Below, piece after piece: positions 1-12,948 of a DNA stretch of 64,000 bases (the first letter of the stretch is position 1; every line of letters starts with the position of its first letter). The notes beneath the pieces were generated by a model that saw only the letters and a list, made by a program, of their open reading frames with translations, had not been told where the DNA came from and made no database searches. Origin of the DNA: Nilaparvata lugens (taxonomy: Eukaryota; Arthropoda; Insecta; Hemiptera; Delphacidae); contig NC_052510.1 of the NCBI RefSeq assembly GCF_014356525.2, positions 12,678,660 through 12,742,659 on the forward strand, given 5' to 3'. Made by a program: the position numbers and the translations under genes.

Positions 1-240
1 TTCACTGGAAAAAGGAAAAAGAAGAAGATGAATTTGAAGGAAAATACGATAGAAGTTGTAGGAAAACAATCGAAGGAGTAGGAGAAAGTGGAAGCTGAGA
101 AAAAATTGTGAGGAGTTCACTGGAAATAGGAGAAAGAAGAAGATAAATTCGAAGGAAAATACGATAAAAGTTGTAGGAAAACTAGTGAGGAAGTGGGAGA
201 GAGTGAAAGCATGATTGGAAAGAGGAAACAGGGACCTAGA
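1..240. repeat. Tandem duplication, period 116 bp, purine-rich
   Basis: The segment starting at 1 (ttcactggaaaaagg...) recurs at 117 with the same order of words (gaaggaaaatacgat, gttgtaggaaaac). The period is 116 bp and there are about two copies. The + strand is strongly purine-biased. Short ORFs on the minus strand here are low-complexity Ser/Leu/Phe strings and are not genes. Confidence 0.85.
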
Positions 241-594
241 GAGGGAGAAAGATAACAGAAGGAGCGGCACGCTATATAGGCGTGGTTGATAATGCGAAAT
301 TTATAATACAGCGAAACTCGAGTCGATAAATTCAAGCCGTAGTGAGTTAGAGTATTTATATTTATAGCCTAGGCACGAAATGCATAGAGCTCTGCTGGCT
401 ATGGCAAATATTTGTGCGACTCTGAGTCCAGGAAGCTCAGCCAAATACAACAAACTGCCAACATGGTGGGGGGGTCGAGGGGGGTCTGTCATCACTAGTT
501 TACTAGGCCAGTAGTTCAACTATAACTGTGGGCAATAACAATACGGGTTGAGGATTTAGGAGATTCACATAAATTGTATTTATTTTATGCCCGG
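241..594. other. No gene seen
   Basis: Single-copy-looking sequence. The only oddity is a G-run tract near 466-486 (tggtgggggggtcgagggggg). The ORF crossing it has no recognisable domain. Confidence 0.5.
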
Positions 595-870
595 TGTTTA
601 TTGTTTACGGGTTACGTCATAGTTAGCTGTAATTTATGCTTCTATTCAATCAAAAGTTACATCGATTGTGGATTCAATAACCCCTATTGTTATTTGAATA
701 TGATAGAATTGATCAATTTGGTTGAATACGACTGACTGTTTATTGTTTGCGGTTTACGTCATATTTCTTAAACTGTAATTTACGTTTCTATTCAATCAAT
801 AGTATACAGATTCTACATTTCCTAAACCCCTATTGTTATTTGAATATGATAGAATCGAATCAATGTTGGT
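595..870. repeat. Diverged tandem duplication, period about 142 bp
   Basis: tgtttattgtttacgg at 595 recurs as tgtttattgtttgcgg at 737. Both copies then carry ttacgtcat, ctgtaattta, ttctattcaatcaa and cccctattgttatttgaata in the same order. No coding potential. Confidence 0.8.
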
Positions 871-1026
871 TGATTGCAACTGATAATTTGACATTCATTA
901 TTTGCTAGAGAATCGAATTTATGTATAAAATAATTTTATTGTAAATTTGTTGTTCGAAGTTGATGTATCATATTCACAGTGTGTATTAGCCACAGAATGT
1001 TACAAATCCGTGTGAGAGAATTCGCA

Positions 1027-1114
1027 GATTTGATATGAATGAGTTATGAATTTGAATTATTTAAAGGACAGTACCTTTAAATAATTCAAATTCATAACTC
1101 ATTCATATCAAATC
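1027..1114. repeat. Perfect 41-bp inverted repeat (hairpin), 6-nt loop
   Basis: The left arm at 1027-1067 begins gatttgatatgaatg and ends atttaaagg. The right arm at 1074-1114 is its exact reverse complement. The loop is acagta (1068-1073). Arms with no mismatch suggest a recent foldback or a replication-generated palindrome. Confidence 0.95.
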
Positions 1115-1410
1115 AATATTTGAGCTATTCAGTATTCATTTTTGATGTGCAAGATTTTGATTTACGATGGATGAAATGAAACTGAACAATTTCAATGTAC
1201 AATTTATAGCACACGAAAGTCCAGTATAATTTTTTCCATCTGTGTTATTCTCACACTCAAATCTGGTTATGTTTCAACTCACCCGAATAAGATCACTTAA
1301 TAGAATTTAAAGTTGAAATTGCTTAAAAGAATAAGTATTTAATTTCTTAAAACCATCTTTGACTGGCTACTAACGACAGGACATGCATGATCAAGACAAC
1401 ACAATCATAT
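1115..1410. other. No gene seen
   Basis: AT-rich unique-looking sequence without long ORFs or repeats I can recognise. Confidence 0.5.
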
Positions 1411-1645
1411 AGATACGGCCACCCCGTCTTTCGGAGAAGACGATAAGCCGTCAGTACCAACAACCTAAAAAGTAGTCGTCATCTCTCATCATCATCCCTC
1501 TCACTCATTACCCACGCTCAAGCCTAAGAGCTTATGTGGTCCTCACCCTCAGTATCACTCTCCTTATGATGGACATTTCCTCTCGCTAGTGGCCAGCCTT
1601 AATTTATGGAGATTGCCTTGTTCTGCGTGATTGAAATAAAGAAAC
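1411..1645 (+). mobile_element. Probable non-LTR retroposon 3' end (fragment)
   Basis: The segment carries a short stem-loop, CGTCTT (1425-1430), loop tcggag, AAGACG (1437-1442). GC-richer sequence follows, and it ends at aaataaag near 1635, like a polyadenylation signal. The pattern of a compact hairpin then AATAAA resembles retroposon 3' UTRs. No RT-coding sequence accompanies it, so the family is not assigned. Confidence 0.35.
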
Positions 1646-1976
1646 TTAACGGAATACATGGAAAAATTTGAAATTCCAGATTTTTTAAAATGTTTCACGA
1701 AAAATATGTGTGTTGAGGGCCCTGCGGTACACAACAAACTTGCTCATCTCCCTTTTTCCCTGTAATAAGTTCTAGTCACTACTTTATAAGTTCAACTTTT
1801 ATAAATGAAAGCCATAGGAAGTTTTGTATATTTTTCCTGGAATTTCTATCATCTCTTCGAAAATAGTTGATACCTTTTTCGTGATATTGATGTGAATATA
1901 AGTAGATATAGTTTTTTAATGTATGAATTCAGGGATACTTTTTGTATCTATAAAATAGAATAGATTATAGTACCCT

Positions 1977-2125
1977 TTGAAAATAATAGAATAAGAATAC
2001 AAATTATAACTACTAGTTCCTATTTTATTTTAAATATTTCATTTGAAATTTATTTTTATAACCTGAGGATGGTGTTATCATGGAAACTCGTAGTTATAAT
2101 TTGTATTATTATTCTATTATTTAAT
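1977..2125. repeat. Imperfect inverted repeat, arms about 40 bp
   Basis: The left arm ttgaaaataatagaataaga... (about 1977-2020) pairs with ...ttattattctattatttaa (about 2081-2125). Conserved inner words are acaaattataact and agttataatttgt. It looks like a small foldback element; no transposase. Confidence 0.75.
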
Positions 2126-2181
2126 CACTTTAAAAGAGTACTCTAATATTTATCTCTTTTCTGTATAGGGCTACTTTTTAT

Positions 2182-2301
2182 AGAAATAGAAAGAAAAATA
2201 GAAATCTCAGTACCCTTTTTGAAATATTCAATCACATAATAATAATTGTGATTAAATAATTCAAAAATGGTACTGAGATTTCTATTTTTCTTTCTATTTC
2301 T
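2182..2301. repeat. Inverted repeat (foldback), arms about 42-56 bp
   Basis: The left arm starts agaaatagaaagaaaaatag at 2182. The right arm ends with its complement at 2301. The hairpin nearly closes at aatcacataataataattgtgatt. It lies directly beside the 1977-2125 foldback, and both share a gtaccctttt-like word, so the two may be related units. Confidence 0.85.
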
Positions 2302-2720
2302 ACTCTAATATTATATTTTATAAATAGAAGGAGATATAGGTTTATACAGTATTCTATGAATGATTTGGAGTTGCTCAGCACGTAGAGGAAGACAATCTAG
2401 ATCAATCTCAAATCCCAAACTTGAGTTCATTTGTCTAGATACTTACTTTTTCAAGAGAACATCACCACTGCCAATAAGCGAGATACAAGATGTCTCAGAT
2501 AATGGAGGAATGTCTTGCTAGGCCTCCTTGAGAAGTAGTCGAGTGTATGAGTGGCGTCTTAATACAGAGAGAGAGAGAGAGAGATAGAGAGGGAGTGAGA
2601 CAGAAATATTGACAGCTGCTCGTTTAATAGGAAGATAGCATCTGTCGGCTGAGAGCAGAAAGTGAGAGAGTGAGTGAGTGAATGAGCTCTCCACAGATTG
2701 CCTCTTTCAGATTGATGGAA
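2302..2720. other. No gene; short (GA)n at 2566-2585
   Basis: Mostly unremarkable sequence. A short GA microsatellite marks the approach to the purine block. Confidence 0.5.
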
Positions 2721-4215
2721 GGCGATTGTCTATTTCTAAGGAGACTCCACGAGAAAGTTGTGGATGAAAAAGGAAAAATGAGGGAGGAAAGGATAAATTG
2801 GAGGAGTGGCGGAAGATAGTAAGGGAGGGGAGGATAAATGGGAGGGGAGGCGTGAAAAATAAGTTGGGAAGAGGAGGAATAGTAGGACAAACGATGTGAA
2901 GGGAGGAAGAAAATGAGAGAATGGTTGGGAAGAGAAGGTGGAGAAAAATGAGAAAATTGAAGATATAGGATGGGGAAGAACAGCGAAAATTAATTATAGT
3001 TGAAAATGGAAGTGAATGAGGAAGAGGAAGAGGATTGTGACGGAGAAAGAAAAAGAGATTGAAAGAGAATGGAAAGGAGAAAGCAGGGTGAATTGTAGAG
3101 AAGAGGGAGGAGAAGGTAGATTTGAAATAGATAAGGTTAACGGTGAAGGAATGCAAGAATTGGGAGGTAAATGAGATTGATAACAACGAAAGGGAAAAGA
3201 ATAGCTTGGGGGACTAGATCAATATGATGGAAAATAACTTGATAAAAATGAGGAAGAATAAAAAAAATTGAAGATACGCGTAGAAAACTGAACCAATGAA
3301 AATGATAAAATAAGTAGAAGTGAAGAAAAGGATTAAATTTGAAACAAGGAGGACTAAGAAAAGGAGTTATTAAATTTTGCAATGAGAAGAATTGAGATTG
3401 AAGGGTTTGGGAGGAGTAGATGAGTAGAAGCGATATATGAAATTCGTAGGAGGAAATTATTAAAATTTTGAGAAGAGAAGTTGATGTGAACGTTAGAGGA
3501 AAACAGAATGAAGAAAAATGTATGGAAACTATGCAAAGCTTTCTTATCAATAGATACGAGGTTGGAGAAGGATAAGACGACGAGAGAATGGAGAAATGAA
3601 GAGGAAGATGATGGAAAGAGATTAGAGGAAAATGATTAAACCAAGCCAAAAAATAGATAAAATAGAGTAGGATTGAGAGCATGTTAGAACCTAAGAATAA
3701 GGAGAAGGACAAGAAGAAGAAGGAGAGAAGAAGAAGAAGAAGAGAAGAAGAAGAAGAAGAGAAGAAGAAGAAGAAGAAGAAGAAGAAGAAGAAGAAGAAT
3801 AAGAAGAAGCAGAAGAAGAAGAAGAAAATGAAGGAGAAGATGAAGAAGCTGAAGAAGAAGATGAAGTAGAAGATGAAGAAGAAGATGAAGAAGAAGATGA
3901 AGTTGAAGATGAAGATGAAGAAGAAGAAGATGAAGAAGAAGATGAAGATGAAGATGAAGGAGAAGATGAAGAAGATGAAGAAGAAGATGAAGAAGATGAA
4001 GAAGAAGATGAAGTTGAAGATGAAGATGTAGAAGAAGATGAAGATGATGAAGAAGAAGATGAAGAAGATGAAGATGAAGAAGAAGTTGAAGATGAAGATG
4101 AAGATGAAGAAGAAGAAGATGAATATGAAGAAGAAGAAAAATAAGAAGGAGAAGAATAAGATGAATAAGAAAAATGAAGATGGAAAAGAATAGAAGAAGC
4201 GAGAGTCCTTCATCG
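2720..4215 (+). repeat. Purine-rich block with (GAA/GAT)n core
   Basis: The + strand is almost entirely A/G with scattered T for about 1.5 kb. From about 3700 to 4140 it becomes a compound GAA/GAT/GAAGAT microsatellite. The long ORFs here (+ strand Lys/Glu-rich, - strand Phe/Ile/Leu-rich) are what a triplet repeat gives in any frame. I do not call them genes. Confidence 0.9.
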
Positions 4216-4254
4216 TCTTTGAAGAGTAATTGGCTCACAGATAAAATCCGTAAA

Positions 4255-4526
4255 TAAGTGGTCCTTCTTGTCTTTCTCAACCATCCAATCACCAGACTTA
4301 TTCGTGCATTCCTCACAATTCGCTATCATTCTCTTCCCCCCACCACTTCCCTCTTCATCAAACTCTCTCACTTTCATTCCATCTACTCCCCTCCCCTTTT
4401 CGTCATTGTGTCTCCCTCTTTTATTCTGTCATTCCTTCTCCTTAATCACCCACTTTCAGTTGTCTTTTAATTCTGTCTTCTTCTCAAAGTCTTTTTGTCA
4501 CTTTCTTATCAACCCCATCTCTCTCA
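4255..4526 (+). repeat. Pyrimidine-rich block
   Basis: Composition flips here: the + strand becomes C/T-rich immediately after the purine block ends. The ORFs are Ser/Pro/Phe/Leu low-complexity. Confidence 0.7.
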
Positions 4527-4634
4527 TCCTACAGTGAGATTCACTCCACACGGTCAGCTTTCCTTATTCAATAACATTAATTCTTCCCAACCAAACAATG
4601 CAGACAGTTTGGAGTGAATCATCTCACTGTAGGA
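4527..4634. mobile_element. MITE, 'agtgagattcact' family
   Basis: Terminal inverted repeats are tcctacagtgagattcac (4527) and, at the right end, gtgaatcatctcactgtagga (to 4634). The interior has ggtcagc and gcagacag, echoing the gtcagcatt/aatgctgacag core seen at 36.5-38.0 kb. About 108 bp, no coding capacity. Confidence 0.75.
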
Positions 4635-4769
4635 GATGCTCATCTCCAAACTCGGAACCCAAACAAAGGCCTCACTCCTCGGGGTTTATTGTAAAGGAAA
4701 ACTTAGTTACGTTTCTATTGCAGCTCAGTCGGCTTGCTTCCTTATTTTTATCCTATCTTCCACTCATGA

Positions 4770-4932
4770 AATTGAGAGCTCTTGGATTAGATATTTAGTC
4801 AAAATGTTGTCAATCTTTCTTCATTCAAAATGAATTTTATCTTGTAAATCCTCCTTTACTGAATAACAGTGTATATAACCGGTCAAGTATACAGTGATTT
4901 AATGCTTGTATATTGAAGAAATATTATAATAG
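4770..4932. repeat. Left half of a direct duplication flanking a Penelope-like insert
   Basis: Words agctcttggattag, cagtcaaaatg.tgtcaatctt, acagtgattyaatgc and ttgtatatt recur in the same order at about 5552-5665. The two copies bracket the element at 4938-5476. Confidence 0.6.
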
Positions 4933-4937
4933 TGAAT

Positions 4938-5476
4938 GAAAAAGACTGAGAAATTGTCAAAAAACCACTGATTTATTGATAATTAGAAAGACCGGTTTCG
5001 GTTATTACACCATTGTCTATCTCTGATAAACTAAAACTAAATACAAGAGCAGCAGAATTTATACTAGTAGGCGAGTACTGCTATGGGTCAAGGGCATGAA
5101 CGCCTGCCATTGGCCCAGCTAGAGAGTCTCCTCCCACTCAACGGTTTGACAAAATGGCGGCTTAAGCAACAGAATCGCCATGATAACAAAATTTACTTTC
5201 AGTACAAAATAAGAACCAAGAAAACAAGTGTGAAATAAGATAATAAAACAAATATGTAAATGGAAAACTTTTTGACTAATGGATGTATGCTTACAATTTT
5301 ATGATAAAACTAAATTCGTAGTGTTGTATTGGTTGAAATGAATCTGGTTATTTAAACTATACTGGGAATTTTCCTCAATTACTCTTGTTATTTCTAAAGC
5401 CTCTAGAATATTCAAAGATCTGCCTTTGTTATTAACATGCAGAAACTTAAACAATTTCTCAGTCTTTTTCATTCAA
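4938..5476 (-). mobile_element. Penelope-like terminal-repeat element
   Basis: The ends are inverted: tgaatgaaaaagactgagaa (near 4938) and ttctcagtctttttcattca (to about 5476). Just inside the left end, on the minus strand, is a segment with caatggtgtaataaccgaaa, then ccggtcttt and tcaataaa. The same segment forms the four-unit array at 57.1-57.5 kb. A GAAAC-type motif inside terminal repeats recalls Penelope-like elements. No RT is present, so this assignment is inference. Confidence 0.5.
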
Positions 5477-5551
5477 TATGTATAATTACCACAATATCAA
5501 CTTCTCAACTACACAGTATAATTATAATAGTAGTTTAATATAAAATAAATT

Positions 5552-5665
5552 GAAAGCTATTGGATTAGTTCTTCAGTCAAAATGTAGTCAATCTTACTAG
5601 GCTCTTCCTGTACTAGATAAGACCCGATCAACAGTGATTCAATGCCATTCTATTGTTTGTATATT
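5552..5665. repeat. Right half of the direct duplication
   Basis: Partner of 4770-4932. It lacks part of the middle of the left copy. Confidence 0.55.
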
Positions 5666-6375
5666 ATTTGAGGTGACTTGTGATTATAAACTGAAAACTG
5701 GAATTCTGATAGAGCTGTTGAGTAATTAAGATCTGGCTCTGGTTGAGGCTTCCAAAAGCCTTTCAATTATAATTGTGAAACACTAATCATAATTTTACAT
5801 TACATTTTATTCTTTTTCATGTGAAGATGCCTTTATTCTTACCCTTCAACCTTCTAGCCATCTCTGGATCGTTCAATCTATTTTTACCCTCTACCATCAA
5901 CCATTTAAATACCACTTATGTATGTAAAAATGGACCATCAGTTCTAAAAATTGATAATCACTAAAGTGTTATACAGGTATCTGACGAAAACTAGTCTAGA
6001 TTTCAATGTAGTCACACATAATAAAATCAATCATTTCCAGGTATAGTGTTATAATGTAGCACAACCTCTCCAAAGAAATATAATTGGACAAGGATTGAAT
6101 TACTTGGTTTGAAATTTTCAATTATTTGGTGAGAAAGTATAGTCCCTATTATCAAGCTATATAGCATATACAAAAGTTGTTAAGTTAAATCACAAATCCC
6201 TGTTTCAATAATAAGTGTGGAGTATAAATTTTTGTTTCTTTTTTCAAGCTTCAAATTACAGTAGCGGCGAAATATAATAGCCAACCGTTCTTCAACAAAA
6301 CACCCAAACACATTTTATCACCTAGCGCTCACAGCAATTTGTTATCCCATGAAAAATGGACAATATTCCAACAAA
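5666..6375. other. No gene seen
   Basis: AT-rich, no long ORF, no clear repeat. Confidence 0.5.
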
Positions 6376-6570
6376 CATGTCTTGAACGATGATGATGAGA
6401 AGAAGGAGGCAGAGCCCCTAGAGAAAAAAATAGGAAAAGTGAGGAGAAAGAGGAAAGATGGGAGAGAAGTAGGAGGAGAAGAAAGTATGAAGGAAGGGGA
6501 GAAGAATAAGAAGGAGAAGAAGAAGAAGAAGAAGAAGAAGTGGAGGAGGAGGAGGAAGAGACGAGGAGGG
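6376..6570 (+). repeat. Purine-rich / (GAA)n block
   Basis: gaagaagaagaag and ggaggaggagg runs on the + strand. The Lys/Glu ORF over it is a composition artefact. Confidence 0.8.
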
Positions 6571-8261
<1,691 letters not shown>

Positions 8262-8345
8262 AAATGAAAATGAAAAAATTCTTTATTAGGCGGAGTTAGG
8301 ACTTTTAAGTCCTCTCTACCACTCAACTTCGAATTCTAACCACAA
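8262..8345 (-). mobile_element. LINE 3' end (minus strand), stem-loop plus TCCGCC box
   Basis: Read on the minus strand: gttgagtggtagag, stem AGGACTT (complement of 8307-8313), loop aa, stem AAGTCCT (complement of 8298-8304), then aactccgcctaataaagaa. It matches the end of the LINE at 60,920-60,965 (agaggac...gtcctaattccgcc) with a different loop. It is a 5'-truncated retroposed copy. Confidence 0.7.
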
Positions 8346-9230
8346 TTCCATTAAAAAGCAAATCGACTTTAATTTGTAGTACGAAACTGTCAATGCGAAT
8401 TAAGTGTAGAAATAAATTAAGTCTGATAAAGAACTTGGATTATATTCTATGATGACATAGATGGATGTAGAAATACATTATTGCTTCATAATACATACAT
8501 ATGTATGTGCTATGATACTTATATATGTATAATAATATATAGATGAGTATTATAATACTTCTATGATATTGTATATGTAAGTAGTAGAGCTTGAGATCCA
8601 TCAATTATATGATATAGCATAATATTATGAAAAGCATATTATGATTTTGTATACTTGTTCCCAAGAGTATGAACAGAACGGTCAGGTCGAGATGAAGATT
8701 TCAGTTCGCTAGCGTTCTTCTTTATTCACATATATCAATGGTTCTATTGGAATAATCACAGATAGAAACGTTTGCACTGTATTATCATTCATCCCTTTAT
8801 CATCAACAGGGATTAAAATATTTGTGGGGAATTGCCTTTGTAAATAAATAAATGTATTTATCATTGCTTAGGGTCATGAAACTTCACCGCAACTTGAATC
8901 ACTTCCTCCTCCTCATTCCCCTAATTCTCAATTCATAATGTACAGATATATCTTCAAACATCGTTCGAAACCATATATAACAATTATCATTCACAATTTC
9001 CTCACTCCAAGGGAAACTTATTCAGTACTCCGCTCGAAAAATGGAAATGTTGCACTCATTCATGATCCAGCCTTTCCATTCACCACACTCTAATGAACAG
9101 AGGAAACGTAGAATGGAAGAATCTACTTGTGGTTGAAAATCGATAAGGTGGTCCTTTGTTAAGCTACGCTGAAGAATTATTACCGGGATTTGCAAGGCAT
9201 AGGAAAAGGAATCAACTGTTTGCATTTAGA
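8346..9230. other. No gene; AT-rich with short ATAT palindromes
   Basis: Between about 8480 and 8600 are small palindromes such as acatacatatgtatgt and runs of tata. ORF 9022-9225 (-) has no recognisable feature. Confidence 0.5.
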
Positions 9231-9420
9231 TGCTTCGGCAGTGTACCTACATCTATAGTCGGATCCACTACAAACTGACAGCATTAGTTGTATTGGGGAG
9301 TAATGGGGTTATTTGAAAGGTATGCTGACAGCTCGAAGAGGGGCTAAAAAGCCGACTTTTCTCCCACTCTGACATCCAAGTGGTTTCCTGAATACTATGC
9401 AATGTGGAGAGCCTCTAATA
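9231..9420. mobile_element. MITE relic, GTCAGCAT/ATGCTGACAG core
   Basis: ggatccactacaaactgaca followed by gcattag is opposed by tatgctgacag near 9325. This is the same inverted core as in the 36.5-38.0 kb units. The outer ends are degraded. Confidence 0.4.
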
Positions 9421-10137
9421 CTACAGCTCTTGGTAGAAAAGAGTTGCAAAAGAAGAGGTGGTTGTGTAAAAGGGAAAAAATAGCAAAAAGAGAAGGAAAA
9501 GTAGCGAAAAATGTAGAGAAAGTAGCAAAAAAGTAAGAGGAATAGTACGAGAAAGAGGAGGGTAGAGTTGGTCTTTGAATAAGGTTTTGCTATTGGTCTT
9601 TGGAATCAACTGCTTTAGTAGCAGACGTCTTTTGTTGGCGTCTTTGAGTTTATTCAAATCGTAGTCGAGTTTATTTACATGTGATGAGTGGTGGTCGAAA
9701 TTTTTCCGGTTGGTGTAGGGGATTTGCAACCGATGTAAGTCGAATAGAATGGTAGTGAGGTTCTGAGTTCTCTCTGGCATTCTCGGTATGGATTATTTCG
9801 ACAATGATTATTTGAGCTTTCGGAAGTTTGGTCAAGTGATAACTAAGCTGTAGTGAGATGTAAGTTATGAAGACAGCACTTGATTCACATTGGTTTGCTG
9901 GTTTGTCTGTCATTAGACAAAGCAGTTAGGGCCACGTCCCACATCACACACTCATAGTAACAAATCAAATCAAGAATCTACTTAATTCTACAACACGGTA
10001 AGTACAAAAATGATGAATAATATAAAACATAAAATACAAATAATTAAGTACTTAAATTAGGGTTTCATATTATAGATTACGGAATGAGCCTCCATGGGCA
10101 CTGTGGCCTGTGCGTAGACTCGAGTTGGGATTTCTAA
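9421..10137. other. No gene; short purine-rich stretch at 9430-9565
   Basis: gcaaaaagagaagg-like words repeat loosely up to about 9565. The remainder is unique-looking. ORFs 9421-9780 and 9671-9913 (-) show no domain. Confidence 0.45.
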
Positions 10138-10302
10138 AGGTGCGTTCAGATATACGCGCCGCGAACATGAGCAATTCACTTTTAATCAGATGATGCCAAG
10201 CTTTTTATATACGTATCTTACCGTTTCTGTAAAAATACAGATATAGTCAGATGATTAAAAGTGAATTGCTCATTTTCGCGGCGCGTATATTTGTACGCAC
10301 CT
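10138..10302. mobile_element. Harbinger-like MITE, copy 1 (165 bp)
   Basis: TIRs begin AGGTGCGTTCAGATATACGC and end ...TTTGTACGCACCT. They extend about 50 bp inward through gagcaattcacttttaatca and its complement. The element is flanked by TAA on both sides (10135-10137 and 10303-10305), a 3-bp duplication typical of PIF/Harbinger. There is no transposase, so it moves only with help in trans. Confidence 0.85.
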
Positions 10303-10305
10303 TAA

Positions 10306-11289
10306 TAGGTAGTGAATCTTTATGAAGAAGAAGGAGAAAGAGAGCCAAAAGGAATTCTATTAACAGTTATCGATAGCTTGATTCGATTTTCAAAAGCGAT
10401 TAGGATTTGAAAGTATTGGTGAGGAATGATTGGAAAAACTAGTTATTCTGGAGTATGAAGATCAGAACGTATTGAAATGTTAGTATGATTAGAAATTGAC
10501 TATTGGTTATTGGTTGAAGTATATCTGTCTTCCATTTTGTTTTGACAAGTGAAGACGACCATTTTGAATGGGCTCTTGCAATCCCATTGGTCAGTTCACA
10601 TTTCTCTGCTGTTGGCTAATGGTCTATTGAGAGGCGGTCCCACTCTAATAATATTCTTACAGTCACTCCAATTGAAAAAATATCAGAGTAATGGATTATC
10701 GCTCAAGAAATTGTTTATTCCATGCTTCAGAAAAAGCACAAAAGTTCATTGCCCAAAAACGCTCCTTATACAATATTCACGAATAGCTCAAATCTATCAA
10801 AATCATACTTATGAATCAGTCCAGTCTCTGAGAAGATTAGCGGTTCATTCTTCTAATTTTCAGATAATGTGATTTTTATAGAAATTAACAATTCTACAAT
10901 AAATCTATTTGATTGAAAGTGTGAACGAAGGTACAATATAATCAAACAGTTTGAAAGCGTGAACGAAGTAACACTATAATGTAAGAATCCAATGAGGAAT
11001 TGAATTGATTGATGTTCTCTGTTCCAACGGGAGTCTACAAATTCCCAGCTTCCGTAGAAGAGCGAGTGACTGGTTATAGTAGTGAGTAGTGAGTGTATAG
11101 AAGCGCTTAGTTGGTGCACTTCACATTTAGCCGGCGCCAACGAAGTAGGTAACTAGACTCGAGAGACTTCTTGTTCGCGTGAAGAATATAGGATCACTTA
11201 GCTGCAGATCATGTATGATGAGGTGTGAGGGGGGGGGGTTAATGGGCTGGATGAGTGAGTGAGATGGTTGGATGAGTAGGGGGAAGAGG
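10306..11289. other. No gene seen
   Basis: Two near-copies of a short phrase (gtgtgaacgaaggtacaatata, 10919; gcgtgaacgaagtaacactata, 10956) lie 37 bp apart. ORF 10549-10872 (+) lacks a recognisable domain. A G-run (ggggggggg) lies at about 11,228. Confidence 0.45.
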
Positions 11290-12520
11290 GGAATATTAAT
11301 AGCGGAGGAGAGCAAGAATGAAGATTGAAGAGGAAGAAGGAGAATGATATAGTAAACATGCTACAGTAACAGGAAGATGAGGAAGGAGGATGAAACAGGA
11401 GGCAATAGAAAATGGGAAAATTGGAGACAGAAAAGACTGATTAAGAGAAAAGCTATGAAAAATTGAAGAAGGGGGTGGAGAAGATTTAAATGAATTGAAG
11501 ATTGGATGTGTTGTTAGAAATTGGAAGCAAGAATGGCGATTGAGAAGCTTGTAGTGGAAGAAGGGGAATAATATAACAAACTTGCAAAGAGAACTGGAAG
11601 ATGATGGAGGAAGAAATAGGAGGCAATGGAGAATACAGAGATTAGAGAAGAAGAAGAAAAAGAAGAGTGATCAGGATAATGAGACAAGTGATGAAAAATT
11701 GAGAGACAAGGGTAAAGAAGATTTTAATTAATTGAAGAAGATTGGATGCAGTGAATGAGACAGAATGAGCAAAAAATAATAATATGTTCAATTACTATGG
11801 GGAAAAAATTGAAGAGAGCGATGAAAAGGGAGAATACGAAATACAAGTTGAATGGAGAACGAAACATAAAGTGTAAAAGTAGCGAATGAAAGATGAACAA
11901 TGAACAAGAAAAATGGTTTAAAGAGGGAAAATGTTTAGAAAGAAGACGAAAATGAATGAAGGTTGAATGACGACATAATAGGATGTAGAAGACAGTGTTT
12001 TAATAAATAAAAGGAGTAGAAGATGAAGATGGAAATAAATCTAAAGAAAGTATAAATGAATGAAGGTTGAAAGAAGATATATAATAGGATGAAGAAGACA
12101 ATGTTTTAAGAAAGGAAAGGAGCAGAAGTTGAAAATGGAAATGATTCTAAAGAATGTATGGTTGAGGAAAGCGGTAGTGGAAAGCAAGGATTGAAGTAGA
12201 AAAACGTTAATCGAAAAGATAAAGGCGAAAGAGAAGAAGAACATGGAAATGGAGGGAAAGAGGATGAGTAGAGGAAGAAGAGCGTTCAAGGAGAAGAACA
12301 GGGATAGTAGATGGAGTAAGGATGAGATTGATGAAAGGTGAATGAAATAAGGGTGGTTGAATGACAGAAAAGTAAAGAGAAACAAAAGAAGGAAAGAAGA
12401 AAAGTACTAGTAGAAGAAAACGGAAGAAGCAGACAAAAGTCGCAGGAAAGTGGAGAAAAAGGAGAGGATAAGAAGAGAAAAAAGGAGAGAAGTAGGAGAG
12501 AAGAAAAAGCGGAAGCGTTA
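11290..12520 (+). repeat. Purine-rich block built from tandem duplications
   Basis: A unit of about 230 bp recurs with divergence: ggaggcaatagaaaatggga near 11,400 and ggaggcaatggagaatacag near 11,620, both followed by gaaaaattga and a gattggatg motif. Inside the block a second unit of about 104 bp recurs (gaatgaaggttgaa...taataggatg near 11,952 and 12,057). Minus-strand Phe/Ser/Leu ORFs are artefacts. Confidence 0.8.
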
Positions 12521-12948
12521 AGCGCTAAGATAGGGATGAGCACAATAGAACGAGTGCTTTACGATAATTGAGGGTCGTTGTATGGGGCACTGGTTCCCCT
12601 CCTTACCCGTCCTCCTCCAGGGAAAGCAAACCTCAACACTTTTTGGTTTTTGAGAGTGAAGAGAGGGAAGGGATGGCAAGAAAAAAGGTGGTTCATTGCT
12701 GACTGAACAGACACCATTATCAACCAAGTGATGGTCGGGTAGTATTTTTTCAGGCCCGCTTACGTGGAAACCTCGATGAACTTACTGGCTTGAACAGCTT
12801 AAGGTGGTTGCTTTACGGGTTTGGATGGATAGAATTATTACAACATCTACTCTCTAGTTGCTTTTCTTGTAAAATAAAGAGAGGTTATTAGAGGAATTGT
12901 GAGATATTGATTTAAGAGCAATGTTATAATTCGGAAAAAGGGCTGAAA
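12521..12948. other. No gene seen
   Basis: Mixed-composition sequence. A minus ORF at 12518-12727 carries no recognised motif. Confidence 0.45.

Noticed and set aside
3137..4316. ORFs of 210 and 358 codons on the minus strand over the GAA/GAT block
   Set aside because: They are Leu/His and Phe/Ile low-complexity strings produced by a triplet repeat; two frames are open at once.
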